From a virus: 64,000 bases of DNA. Both the position numbers and the translations under genes were made by a program. Numbering within the stretch: position 1 is the first letter of the stretch; every line of letters starts with the position of its first letter. Location of the stretch: positions 31,141 to 95,140 of IMG/VR virus record IMGVR_UViG_3300049847_000416, one strand, 5' to 3'. This document shows, in pieces, positions 14,836 to 21,641 of the stretch. Under the pieces are notes generated by a model. The model searched no databases. It had not been told where the DNA came from and was given only the letters and a program-made list of their open reading frames with translations.

Positions 14836-15330
14836 CTATCGTTCTTCGTACTTGATCGAGATGGTGACGACACCCGTCATCACACCTGTGTGAATGGCGA
14901 AGGCCTGGTTCATTCCGATTGAAGCATCCACGGGGATCGTCGTGGAACCACCGGCTCCCAGTGAAAACGCCTTGAAGATGATTTGCCCGGACGCAGCCGC
15001 CTGTGGCATGTTCGTCCGCACTTCCGAAAACCCCTGGAGGGTGTCTTGTAGGCCGACCGCCGCAATCACCGTTCCAGTAGTGGCAACAGTGTGGCGGATC
15101 TTTTGGGTAACCACACACGCCGCTGAGCACTCGATGTAAAACGACTGAATGCGGACTTGGCGTCCACCGTCTTTCAGAACGGTGGATACGGGGTTTACGA
15201 TGGACAACGCCGCTACCGAAGCAGCGGGAGACAGCGTAGCCGTCGCGACGAACGTTCGCGAGGTCAAAGAGGACTGGGCAAAGACACAGCCCCCCAGAGC
15301 GAACGCTACTAACAGCATTCGCGCGATCAC
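14836..15330 (-). CDS. Exported protein with Sec signal peptide
   Basis: A 164-aa protein with a clear signal peptide (MIARMLLVAFALGGCVFAQ, cleavage after Ala-Gln near residue 19). The mature part is beta-rich, low in charge and has two cysteines (IECSAACVV). GTG 15330 lies three bases after the previous stop; ATG 15321 also gives a full signal peptide. It may be a surface or virion-decorating protein. No family is recognised. Confidence 0.75.
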   Translation of the reverse strand: MIARMLLVAFALGGCVFAQSSLTSRTFVATATLSPAASVAALSIVNPVSTVLKDGGRQVRIQSFYIECSAACVVTQKIRHTVATTGTVIAAVGLQDTLQGFSEVRTNMPQAAASGQIIFKAFSLGAGGSTTIPVDASIGMNQAFAIHTGVMTGVVTISIKYEER

Positions 15331-15332
15331 GA

Positions 15333-15809
15333 TTACACTCGCTCCACGGAGAATTCAACCACGATGCCAACAGGCACAGTGGTAACGATGGATCCACCGG
15401 TGACAGTCACCGTCAGGGCTCCACCATTGGCTCCCGCCGCTTTGTCCGGGGTGATAGACAGCGGAATCGCGACTCCAGCAGCCACCGCCGCCGTCAGGTT
15501 AACGGCTGCCTTGGCAACACCACCCACGTTGAGGGTGACGGTGAGCCCGCCGGCGAGCGGGGCAATGGCAGCGTCCGCAACCGCCGACACGCTATGAATG
15601 CGAATGCGCTTGGTGCTGGGCGGAACGTTCAGGTTGAGCGCCGGCTGACCGGCACGGGCGTTCAACAAGGCTTGACTGAAGTTATACACATACTTCAGGA
15701 CCTGATCCTGGTTTCCCAGCTTCTTGTGGTTCTGGTCGTCATGACCGCCAGGAATCAGCATACCGCTGTTCATCTGACGGTTGTAGTCGGCAATGTAGTT
15801 GGTGCTCAT
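15333..15809 (-). CDS. Probable structural protein
   Basis: A 158-aa protein starting ATG 15809. The N-terminal third is polar (MSTNYIADYNRQMNSGMLIPGG); the rest is a small-residue-rich beta domain (LTVTLNVGGVAKAAVNLTAA) like a fibre or decoration module. It has no signal peptide, unlike its downstream neighbour. Assignment as virion protein is inference from composition and context. Confidence 0.7.
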   Translation of the reverse strand: MSTNYIADYNRQMNSGMLIPGGHDDQNHKKLGNQDQVLKYVYNFSQALLNARAGQPALNLNVPPSTKRIRIHSVSAVADAAIAPLAGGLTVTLNVGGVAKAAVNLTAAVAAGVAIPLSITPDKAAGANGGALTVTVTGGSIVTTVPVGIVVEFSVERV

Positions 15810-15827
15810 GTCACTTTATAAGATCGC

Positions 15828-16217
15828 TCAAAACATGCTCAACGAAAAACTCTCGTACCACTGAATCTCCAACACGAGAGATTCCATCGCCGACTCGAAC
15901 ACCTTATCGATACTCAAACTGGTTTCCATCACGTCTCCCAGGCTGTCCTTGAGGAGAAATTTTCCGTTCTGATGCTGGATCTGCACACTCCAGAGCATTT
16001 CAGACAGCTTGCCAGCCGTCTCCTCCCAGAACGCCAGGTAACACTTTTCCTTGTGCATCATCAATCCCACGACAAACTGAAACCCATTGAACCGGTATCG
16101 ACAGGCGTACATGTTGGGTTGATCTGTGGCCGTGAACTGAATCTGAAACTTGACTTGCGCCCGTTGCGCAAACATCGGGAGACCTTCAGGGATCAAAAAT
16201 CGCTGCCAAATCTTCAC
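15828..16217 (-). CDS. 129-aa hypothetical protein
   Basis: GTG 16217 overlaps the upstream stop codon (GTGA). The protein is beta-rich with many aromatics (FNGFQFVVGLMMHKEKCYLAFWEET). No membrane segment or known motif is seen. It is second in a short operon opened by the TATACT box at 16,432. Confidence 0.7.
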   Translation of the reverse strand: MKIWQRFLIPEGLPMFAQRAQVKFQIQFTATDQPNMYACRYRFNGFQFVVGLMMHKEKCYLAFWEETAGKLSEMLWSVQIQHQNGKFLLKDSLGDVMETSLSIDKVFESAMESLVLEIQWYESFSLSMF

Positions 16218-16423
16218 GCGCCGTACCCCACACGGACCGTCTGACCGGGGTACCAGCGTTGCACCATCGCGATCTTGCTGGCGATGTCTTGGTCCATCTC
16301 CCGGAGAGGTAGGACCCGGCGAGGAGGGCCGTCCCCATACACATACACGCCGTACTTGGTTGTGTGGCTGGAAAGTTGCTGTTTAGCGAGTTTGCGAAAC
16401 TCGTCCGTGGTGATGACTGACAT
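16214..16423 (-). CDS. 69-aa hypothetical protein, probably from a leaderless mRNA
   Basis: ATG 16423 opens MSVITTDEFRKLAKQQLSSH. A TATACT box ends 8 bases before the ATG, and no ribosome binding site fits between, so the transcript should start at or within two bases of the start codon. The protein is small, soluble and has no recognised motif. It is first of a two-gene unit. Confidence 0.75.
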   Translation of the reverse strand: MSVITTDEFRKLAKQQLSSHTTKYGVYVYGDGPPRRVLPLREMDQDIASKIAMVQRWYPGQTVRVGYGA

Positions 16424-16437
16424 GAACTTATAGTATA
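16424..16437 (-). promoter_or_regulatory. Promoter of a leaderless transcript (TATACT)
   Basis: TATACT at 16432-16437, 8 bases before ATG 16423. It lies directly after the T-run of the terminator at 16451-16476. No convincing -35 is seen. Confidence 0.55.
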
Positions 16438-16478
16438 GCAGAAAAAGCAAACGGACCCCGCTGCGGAGTCCGTTTCAA
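16438..16478 (-). terminator. Rho-independent terminator
   Basis: The hairpin AAACGGACTCCGC/GCGGGGTCCGTTT (one internal mismatch) at about 16450-16476 is followed on the minus strand by GCTTTTTC. It separates the coiled-coil gene's transcript from the next promoter. Confidence 0.75.
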
Positions 16479-16503
16479 ATTGCTGACGGGAAATGTACGG
16501 GAC

Positions 16504-16854
16504 CTACGAGGGGCGGATAGCCGCGCCCAATGCAGCGATCTTGTCAGCGATGCTGTCAAAACGGGCTGCGACGGCATCTTCGGCTTCCGCCGAAATCCCA
16601 CCAGCCGCCAGCGCCTTGACCAACTCTTCCTTCGTGCTGTTCAACTCTGCCAAAATGGCGTTGACGCCAGCTTCGACCTGTTGTTCGCCCTGTTCCAGCC
16701 TAGCTGCGATTTCATCGAACTTTGTTTTGGTTGCCATGTGTCCTTTCTGCACCTCGCGTTGGAGATGCTTAATTTCATTTAGAACCACGTCCAATGTGTT
16801 CCGAACACCTTCGACATCTTTGGACGCCACAATCTTCCACATACCTGAGTTCAT
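16504..16854 (-). CDS. Coiled-coil protein with a second in-frame start
   Basis: ATG 16854 overlaps the upstream stop (ATGA) and gives 116 residues, largely coiled coil (EIAARLEQGEQQVEAGVNAI...). An internal ATG at 16737 is preceded by AGAAAGGACAC, a much stronger ribosome binding site, and would give a 77-aa shorter product in the same frame. Two nested products are therefore plausible. No function is recognised. Confidence 0.75.
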   Translation of the reverse strand: MNSGMWKIVASKDVEGVRNTLDVVLNEIKHLQREVQKGHMATKTKFDEIAARLEQGEQQVEAGVNAILAELNSTKEELVKALAAGGISAEAEDAVAARFDSIADKIAALGAAIRPS

Positions 16855-17174
16855 GATACCACAGGTTTGCGCCGACGCCGGGCCGGGTAGGCTCGTAGAA
16901 AGGCATTCGTCAAATGCTCGACGGTGGACTCCACCGCAGCTTTGGGTTTGTCCCAGCGATGCATCAGGATATGACACAACTCATGGACAAGTACCCGCTC
17001 CATAATGCGGGGGTTGCCAGGCAGCAAACTGATCTTTGCAGAGTAGTTCGGATCCCACTCACAATGGCCAGCGGTGGGCAAGGTCGCATCAACGACGACG
17101 GTGATGCTCCAGTCGTCGAGCAGCATTCGCTCTTGCCAGACTATCGCCAGTGCTCCGACCTGTTTCTTGGTCAT
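16851..17174 (-). CDS. Zinc metallopeptidase-like protein (HExxH)
   Basis: A 107-aa protein with VLVHELCHILMHRW near residue 65, matching HExxH, and a downstream Glu in AAVESTVEHL that could be the third ligand. The size and an early DDWSITVVVD strand resemble SprT-like or short phage metalloproteases. ATG 17174 overlaps the upstream stop codon (ATGA). Target is unknown; it lies next to a membrane protein and a coiled-coil protein. Confidence 0.75.
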   Translation of the reverse strand: MTKKQVGALAIVWQERMLLDDWSITVVVDATLPTAGHCEWDPNYSAKISLLPGNPRIMERVLVHELCHILMHRWDKPKAAVESTVEHLTNAFLRAYPARRRRKPVVS

Positions 17175-17449
17175 TGCCCCAACCACCGTACTGACCCAAG
17201 AATCCCCACGACGGTGCCCAGCACACCGCCCGCCGCGTAGAAGAACCACAGGAGCAAAGAGTCTTCGTCCTTGTTTTTGATGAGTCGCCGAAACACGAAG
17301 AATTGAAGAGACGCGAGGGTGAAGTCTACGACGATGGAAGTGGGTATGTTGGCCTGACTCACCGAGCGCCAAGATACTGTGCAGAGGCCCCAGCTTAGAA
17401 ACTGGGACAGGCCCATGTAGCAGGCCTCTTTCCAGGGATAGTTTTTCAC
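17171..17449 (-). CDS. Small membrane protein, holin-like or DUF7220-like
   Basis: A 92-aa protein with two or three hydrophobic segments (about 14-30, 36-55 and 66-88; the last is LLLWFFYAAGGVLGTVVGIL). The motif FTLASLQFFVFRRLI resembles small phage inner-membrane proteins. GTG 17449 overlaps the stop of the phosphoesterase gene (GTGA) with GGAGGGG upstream. A holin role is possible, but the endolysin gene lies 13 kb away. Confidence 0.7.
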   Translation of the reverse strand: MKNYPWKEACYMGLSQFLSWGLCTVSWRSVSQANIPTSIVVDFTLASLQFFVFRRLIKNKDEDSLLLWFFYAAGGVLGTVVGILGSVRWLGQ

Positions 17450-18723
17450 ATCCCCTCCGACACGTTGAAGATGGCAGTGGCGATCAACCCGTGTTCCGCA
17501 TTGTAGACAAAGGCCTCAGCCCTACGCAGGTTGCCAATGTAGAACTTTGCCGCATGCCAGATGTCTGACGGGGTTAAAGAACTGATGCGGCGAACAATGC
17601 AGCCGGGGAACTCGTCCACCTGGGTCTTGTGGAGATGTCCCAAAAACACCTCGTGGAATTTGGTAGCCCCCCAGATTTTTGGCTGGTCTGCCGCGAAGAT
17701 CTGGGCATAGTTGGTAGAGCGTGGCGCATCGCCGTGGGTGAACATAAATGCACATTGTCCCCAGGTGAAGTACTTGCGGTTGACCGGGGCGTTCCACACT
17801 TCGACAGAGGGAGTCGCACGATAAGCCAGTTCCAGACTGTGGCCCAAGTGCCACACGGAATTGGCATCATGATTGCCGGCTACCGGGATTACCACGACGC
17901 GGGGAGCATACTCCCGGCACCGGGCGATGGCCTGTTCGACCATGCGGAACCCTCGCAGGAAATTTTCGTGGTATGTGGAGCTATAATCAATGCGGGTGCC
18001 ACCCGTGGTCATGCCTTGCGGATTGTCAATGTGGAGGAAGTCGTTTCCCACGACCAGGACAATCGTCTGCGGGTTGTAGTCTTTCGTACGTTCCAGAAGA
18101 GAGTGCGCCGACGTGTGAAACAGGGTCTCGGCAATCTCGGGCGTGTAGGCCGCGCAACCTGTTTCAGCGGATACGCCGGGTTTCCCAATGTGCAGATCTG
18201 AGATGCTGAGAACTACGCAGTTCTGCTTGACATTCTTGGCGCAGAAATTTTCTGTGAACTTCCGGGGTCTGACAATCACTTCGGCGGAAAGCCGAGCGAT
18301 CTCATCGAGCGCGATACTCGCTTCGACATTCAGGACAAACTTGGCTTGACAGCGGCGCAGCAAGGTCTTGACGAGTTTTTGCGACCGCTTGTCTTTGATG
18401 AAGCCTTCCCAATCGGTTCCGTTCCATTGCACGCACTTCCATCTACGCAGGTCAATCCCACGTTGAACCGCCATCTCTTCCGGCGTCAGGGCTGGCCCGA
18501 CATAATGGACGGATACGGTGTCCGCTGTGCGCGTTTCAGTAACCTGCGTTTCTACAGCTACACTGGGGGCAGAGTCCTGGGGTTCGTCCTTGGGGGTATG
18601 CGGCTTCTGCTTCGATAGCGCCAGCGCACAACGCCGGCTGCACACCTTTGTGCGGGAGTCTCCCGCAACAAAGTCACGGGAGCATACCTCGCAAGGCTTT
18701 AGTATATCTTTCTTTCTCGCCAA
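17446..18723 (-). CDS. Metallophosphoesterase with N-terminal zinc finger
   Basis: A 425-aa calcineurin-like phosphoesterase. Metal-binding motifs in order: SISDLHIGK, VVGNDFLHID, VAGNHD, FMFTHGD and FLGHLHKTQ. The N-terminus carries CEVCSRDF and CSRRC, a small zinc finger, followed by a polar linker (to about residue 75) and an unknown domain before the catalytic one. TTG 18723 is used because GAGGT stands 6 bases upstream. Such enzymes in phages may act as nucleases or phosphodiesterases. Downstream genes overlap it. Confidence 0.85.
   Translation of the reverse strand: MARKKDILKPCEVCSRDFVAGDSRTKVCSRRCALALSKQKPHTPKDEPQDSAPSVAVETQVTETRTADTVSVHYVGPALTPEEMAVQRGIDLRRWKCVQWNGTDWEGFIKDKRSQKLVKTLLRRCQAKFVLNVEASIALDEIARLSAEVIVRPRKFTENFCAKNVKQNCVVLSISDLHIGKPGVSAETGCAAYTPEIAETLFHTSAHSLLERTKDYNPQTIVLVVGNDFLHIDNPQGMTTGGTRIDYSSTYHENFLRGFRMVEQAIARCREYAPRVVVIPVAGNHDANSVWHLGHSLELAYRATPSVEVWNAPVNRKYFTWGQCAFMFTHGDAPRSTNYAQIFAADQPKIWGATKFHEVFLGHLHKTQVDEFPGCIVRRISSLTPSDIWHAAKFYIGNLRRAEAFVYNAEHGLIATAIFNVSEGM
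18242..18254. repeat. Perfect copy of the dispersed 13-bp palindrome
   Basis: CAGAAATTTTCTG, here inside the phosphoesterase gene where it encodes ENF. One of five copies that keep all 13 bases of the CAGAAAWTTTCTG palindrome found throughout the window. Confidence 0.8.
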
Positions 18724-18755
18724 TATAACCTCACAGATAAAGATCGTTAGGGGAT

Positions 18756-19289
18756 CTAGGGGATCAGTTTGGCGAACGGAGCCACCGTACCACGGTACTC
18801 ACCAAAAAACAGGCGAGTGTCACAGCCCCCGACAGGGAGACTGATTGTGCGGTTTGGAACCGCGAGAGCTTGCACAATAGACGCCGGCGTCTGCACCGGT
18901 CTGAATTCCTGGGCCAGGCGGCGGAACGTCGCGCCACCCAAAGCACTGAAGTACCGCATCTGCGGCCCCTTGGACGGACCCGGCAAGGTACTCAATGCAT
19001 CAGACAGGAATCCAAGAGCCAGAAACAGCTTGTGCTTCTTGTTGGGCTTGTGGGCTGTCTCTAAAATCGTAAGATTCAGTGCTGGCGAAATCACGGAGAT
19101 CTGATCCACCTGGATCAGCCGACCTTCATCTACCGCGAGGGCTGCCGTAGTTGGGTTGCATACTGTGACCGAGTACAAACCAACACGGTGCTGCTTTTCT
19201 CCCACGGCTGACCGGAACGTGCTCAGCGGTACGTGAGAGTATTGGGCCACCGCCTGCGCCAGCGTAGCAACGACAAGGGGAAGGATCAT
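18756..19289 (-). CDS. Exported protein with Sec signal peptide
   Basis: A 177-aa protein starting MILPLVVATLAQAVAQYSH; a short signal peptide with likely cleavage after AVAQ. The mature part is beta-rich with one cysteine pair far apart and an LPVGGCDTRLFFGEYRG block near the end. ATG 19289 overlaps the stop of a 30-aa membrane peptide (ATGA). A surface or virion role is inferred from neighbours. Confidence 0.75.
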   Translation of the reverse strand: MILPLVVATLAQAVAQYSHVPLSTFRSAVGEKQHRVGLYSVTVCNPTTAALAVDEGRLIQVDQISVISPALNLTILETAHKPNKKHKLFLALGFLSDALSTLPGPSKGPQMRYFSALGGATFRRLAQEFRPVQTPASIVQALAVPNRTISLPVGGCDTRLFFGEYRGTVAPFAKLIP

Positions 19290-19378
19290 CTACGCCTCTT
19301 GGCGGCTGCGTTCACGCAGAAGCAAAAGGCGGCAGCGACCGCCCAACCGAGACAGAACTGTAGTATGGTGATGATCAT
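19286..19378 (-). CDS. 30-aa membrane microprotein, leaderless
   Basis: MIITILQFCLGWAVAAAFCF followed by CVNAAAKRRR: one transmembrane segment with a basic end, positive-inside at the C-terminus. ATG 19378 stands 6 bases after a TACACT box, itself after a terminator, and the stop overlaps the next start (ATGA). These three features together suggest a real gene. Role unknown; a leader peptide for the exported protein is possible. Confidence 0.5.
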   Translation of the reverse strand: MIITILQFCLGWAVAAAFCFCVNAAAKRRR

Positions 19379-19390
19379 ACGCTTAGTGTA
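19379..19390 (-). promoter_or_regulatory. Promoter of a leaderless transcript (TACACT)
   Basis: TACACT at 19385-19390 is separated from ATG 19378 by six bases, the spacing of the other leaderless promoters in the window. No clear -35 is seen. Confidence 0.45.
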
Positions 19391-19397
19391 TCACACT

Positions 19398-19430
19398 GTG
19401 GAAAAGGACGGGAGAAAGCTCCCGTCCCAG
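19398..19430 (-). terminator. Rho-independent terminator
   Basis: A perfect 9-bp stem GGACGGGAG/CTCCCGTCC (19406-19414 with 19419-19427) and 4-nt loop, followed on the minus strand by TTTTCC. It ends the transcript coming from the fibre genes. Confidence 0.8.
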
Positions 19431-19451
19431 CCCAGAACAAACCAAACAAAA

Positions 19452-19652
19452 TCAAGACAGCTTTTCCCACGCGGCTTGCACACGCTTCCACTGCTGGATG
19501 TCGCGGATCCCCGATTCCAGACGTGCAATATACCGGTTGAACTCGACCCCGAATGCGTTGAGACGCACGTCGTCCGTGGGAGCAGCCGCCGGCACTTCCT
19601 CTGCCTTCCGGCGAGCCCACTGGATCCATGCCCTACGCGTAATACTGATCAC
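19452..19652 (-). CDS. 66-aa hypothetical protein
   Basis: GTG 19652 overlaps the upstream stop (GTGA). The protein is helical and charged (RRAWIQWARRKAEEVPAAAP...), with no membrane segment. It is last before the terminator at 19.4 kb. Comparable small proteins near tail fibres can be chaperones, but no motif shows this. Confidence 0.6.
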   Translation of the reverse strand: MISITRRAWIQWARRKAEEVPAAAPTDDVRLNAFGVEFNRYIARLESGIRDIQQWKRVQAAWEKLS

Positions 19653-19945
19653 GGAGCCAGGAGAGTGATCTCAGGCAGACTGTCCACAGTAGGACTGTCC
19701 ATCACCCACCCCTGGTTTTGAAAGGCGTCCCGGAGGATGCTATACAAATCCCCTTGCTGGCTGGACGCCCACAGAGGAGCAGTCTCAACCAGAGTCGCGT
19801 AGGAGAAAGGCACAACAACCCCGGACGGAGCCCCGAGCGCTTGCATTGTCGCGAGCAGCTTGGCTGCTAGCACGTTCCCTTGCTTGACCAGAGCAGCCCC
19901 CTGGACATCGCTGGGTTTCGGAATCGTTAGTGTGATAGATGGCAT
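19649..19945 (-). CDS. 98-aa hypothetical protein
   Basis: ATG 19945, just after the stop of the glycine-rich protein gene. The sequence MPSITLTIPKPSDVQGAALV has a beta-strand start and then a helical part. It carries no signal peptide. Position suggests it works with the fibre-like proteins; no family is recognised. Confidence 0.65.
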   Translation of the reverse strand: MPSITLTIPKPSDVQGAALVKQGNVLAAKLLATMQALGAPSGVVVPFSYATLVETAPLWASSQQGDLYSILRDAFQNQGWVMDSPTVDSLPEITLLAP

Positions 19946-19947
19946 GA

Positions 19948-21168
19948 TTACATTGACACCACGAACACCCGACCTGCGCCACCTGCGCCACCTGCGCCAG
20001 AGGTAGTAGGAGGCCCTCCAATACCAGCGCTACCGCCGCCGCCGCCGCCACCAGGAACACCACCGGCACCACCGGCACAACCAGAAGTAGTAGTGGTCGA
20101 ACCTCCACCTCCGCCCCCTTCGCCTCCACGCAGATCTGTATAGCTAGTCCCGGCTGTTCCAGCCGTGCATGTGATACCGTTGTTGCCTGTAGCTGTTCCA
20201 ATGATGACGGCTTCAATGGCTCTAGCAGACGCACGAGCGGAAGCCGAAGTGGTACCAGCCGCACTCGTCCCACCGCCGCCACCTCCTGCACCTGCTCCAC
20301 GCAAACTAGATTGGGCGGTAACAACAGGTGCTGCTACAGCAGCAGCCCCATTACCCCCATTCACTCCTGGGATCTGGTTAGGGGACACCCCAAGCACGGC
20401 ACCGGCACCACCAGCAGCGGCAGCAGTGCCACCACTTCCACCACTAGGCGCATTAGCCGGAGCGAAAAGAGTACCAAAGCTGCTCAAGCCTCCTGTACCT
20501 CCTGAAGCCCCATTAGCTGGTGAAATGGCGGGTGCCCCCGCACCCCCACCGGCACCTACAGTAATGGTCACCTGTGAAGGGAGTGCCGAGCACGCGAAGT
20601 CCATGAAGAACATCGGAGAACTTGCGCCACCTCCCCCGCCACCATGAATCTGCACGGCCACGTTGTCAACACGGCCTGATCCCCCGCCACCACCTCCATG
20701 CCAGAGGTACACAGACACCTTACCGCATTTATCCGGTTTCTTCCACGTGCCGTTTGCCGCGAACATCTGATAGTTAGCGCCGTTATCCGCTACAGATTGC
20801 TGAGTAATCAACTGCCACAAGTTCTGCTCCCCATTCCACTGACAAGTGAAACTTGGGTAAACCGAGGTGGGTACCCCGTCGGGGGCGGCGGGGAGCGCCG
20901 TAGGGCAGTCCCAGTTGGAAGAGATTGTAATCGTCGAGATCGGGAAACCGCTAACGTTAGAAATCGTGATGCGCTGACCATCTACAATCCCAACGTCCAC
21001 TACCACCGGAAGGGCGGCGGCAGACGGATTCAACCGAACGTTGATCTGCTTGTCACCAGTTATCGGGACCGTAAACCCGGCTGTGAGATTGGTGATGTTG
21101 TAGGTAACTGTGTCGGTCTGACCAACCAAAACTGATGAAGCCACACAGGCGAGGAAAAGTAGTCTCAT
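19948..21168 (-). CDS. Glycine-rich exported fibre-like protein
   Basis: A 406-aa protein beginning with a signal peptide (MRLLFLACVASSVLVGQ). A beta-rich N-terminal domain to about residue 130 leads into FAANGTWKKPDKCGKVSVYLWHGGG, the entry to a long glycine-rich domain (about residues 150-406) with many runs of 5-7 glycines. Glycine-rich domains of this form occur in phage tail tips and adhesins, where they build polyglycine sandwiches. ATG 21168 is chosen for the intact signal peptide; ATG 21180 is also possible. The signal peptide is odd for a virion protein. Confidence 0.8.
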   Translation of the reverse strand: MRLLFLACVASSVLVGQTDTVTYNITNLTAGFTVPITGDKQINVRLNPSAAALPVVVDVGIVDGQRITISNVSGFPISTITISSNWDCPTALPAAPDGVPTSVYPSFTCQWNGEQNLWQLITQQSVADNGANYQMFAANGTWKKPDKCGKVSVYLWHGGGGGGSGRVDNVAVQIHGGGGGGASSPMFFMDFACSALPSQVTITVGAGGGAGAPAISPANGASGGTGGLSSFGTLFAPANAPSGGSGGTAAAAGGAGAVLGVSPNQIPGVNGGNGAAAVAAPVVTAQSSLRGAGAGGGGGGTSAAGTTSASARASARAIEAVIIGTATGNNGITCTAGTAGTSYTDLRGGEGGGGGGSTTTTSGCAGGAGGVPGGGGGGGSAGIGGPPTTSGAGGAGGAGRVFVVSM

Positions 21169-21182
21169 AGTAATTTCCATAT

Positions 21183-21641
21183 CTAGAGCTTGTTCACAAT
21201 GAAACGAATGTTGTAGCTTGCCGTGCCAGTGGTGCAAGTATTCCCAACCGTAGTTTCGTAGGAGATATCTTGGCCTGAGGCCAAATGAACGAGGATGCTA
21301 CCAGACACATACCTCCGAGTAATACCAACTACTCCGCTACTCGCCTGCACAGAGGGACTACTGAAGATTCTGGCACCACCATCATTCCAGCGCAAGCGAA
21401 TAAAGTTGGTGGTGAATCCAGTTGTGCAAGCCGCATTCATCCACATGTGGTAGTCAATTCTACGCAAACCAACCGCGCCGCTCGTGACGAGATTGGTCTG
21501 TGCAACAGACGCTGAAGACGCACTAATTGTAATGTCTGCCTCAGGAGGAGCGGCTGCCCCACCTCCACCGCCACCCGTGCTGCCCGTCGATTGTGCGAGG
21601 AGTGCTGTTGCCAGCACTCCAATCATGAAAAGGTATCGCAT
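21183..21641 (-). CDS. Exported protein with Sec signal peptide
   Basis: A 152-aa protein: signal peptide MRYLFMIGVLATALLAQ, then a Gly/Ala/Pro-rich linker (STGSTGGGGGGAAAPP) and a beta-rich domain with two cysteines (AACTTG, NTCTTG). ATG 21641 overlaps the stop codon of the giant protein gene and has GGAGGTCAGG upstream, so they are coupled. It probably accompanies the large repeat protein. Confidence 0.75.
   Translation of the reverse strand: MRYLFMIGVLATALLAQSTGSTGGGGGGAAAPPEADITISASSASVAQTNLVTSGAVGLRRIDYHMWMNAACTTGFTTNFIRLRWNDGGARIFSSPSVQASSGVVGITRRYVSGSILVHLASGQDISYETTVGNTCTTGTASYNIRFIVNKL

Noticed and set aside
18700-18712. TATACT box near the start of the metallophosphoesterase
   Set aside because: It lies inside the first codons of that gene (Asp-Ile-Leu), and the next start is too far downstream; treated as coincidence.
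19785-20324. Leucine/valine-rich minus-strand frame overlapping the glycine-rich gene
   Set aside because: It is an alternative frame of GC-rich glycine codons; it conflicts with two better supported genes.
20165-20647. Proline/alanine-rich plus-strand frame
   Set aside because: It is the complement of the glycine-rich domain of the minus-strand fibre-like protein.
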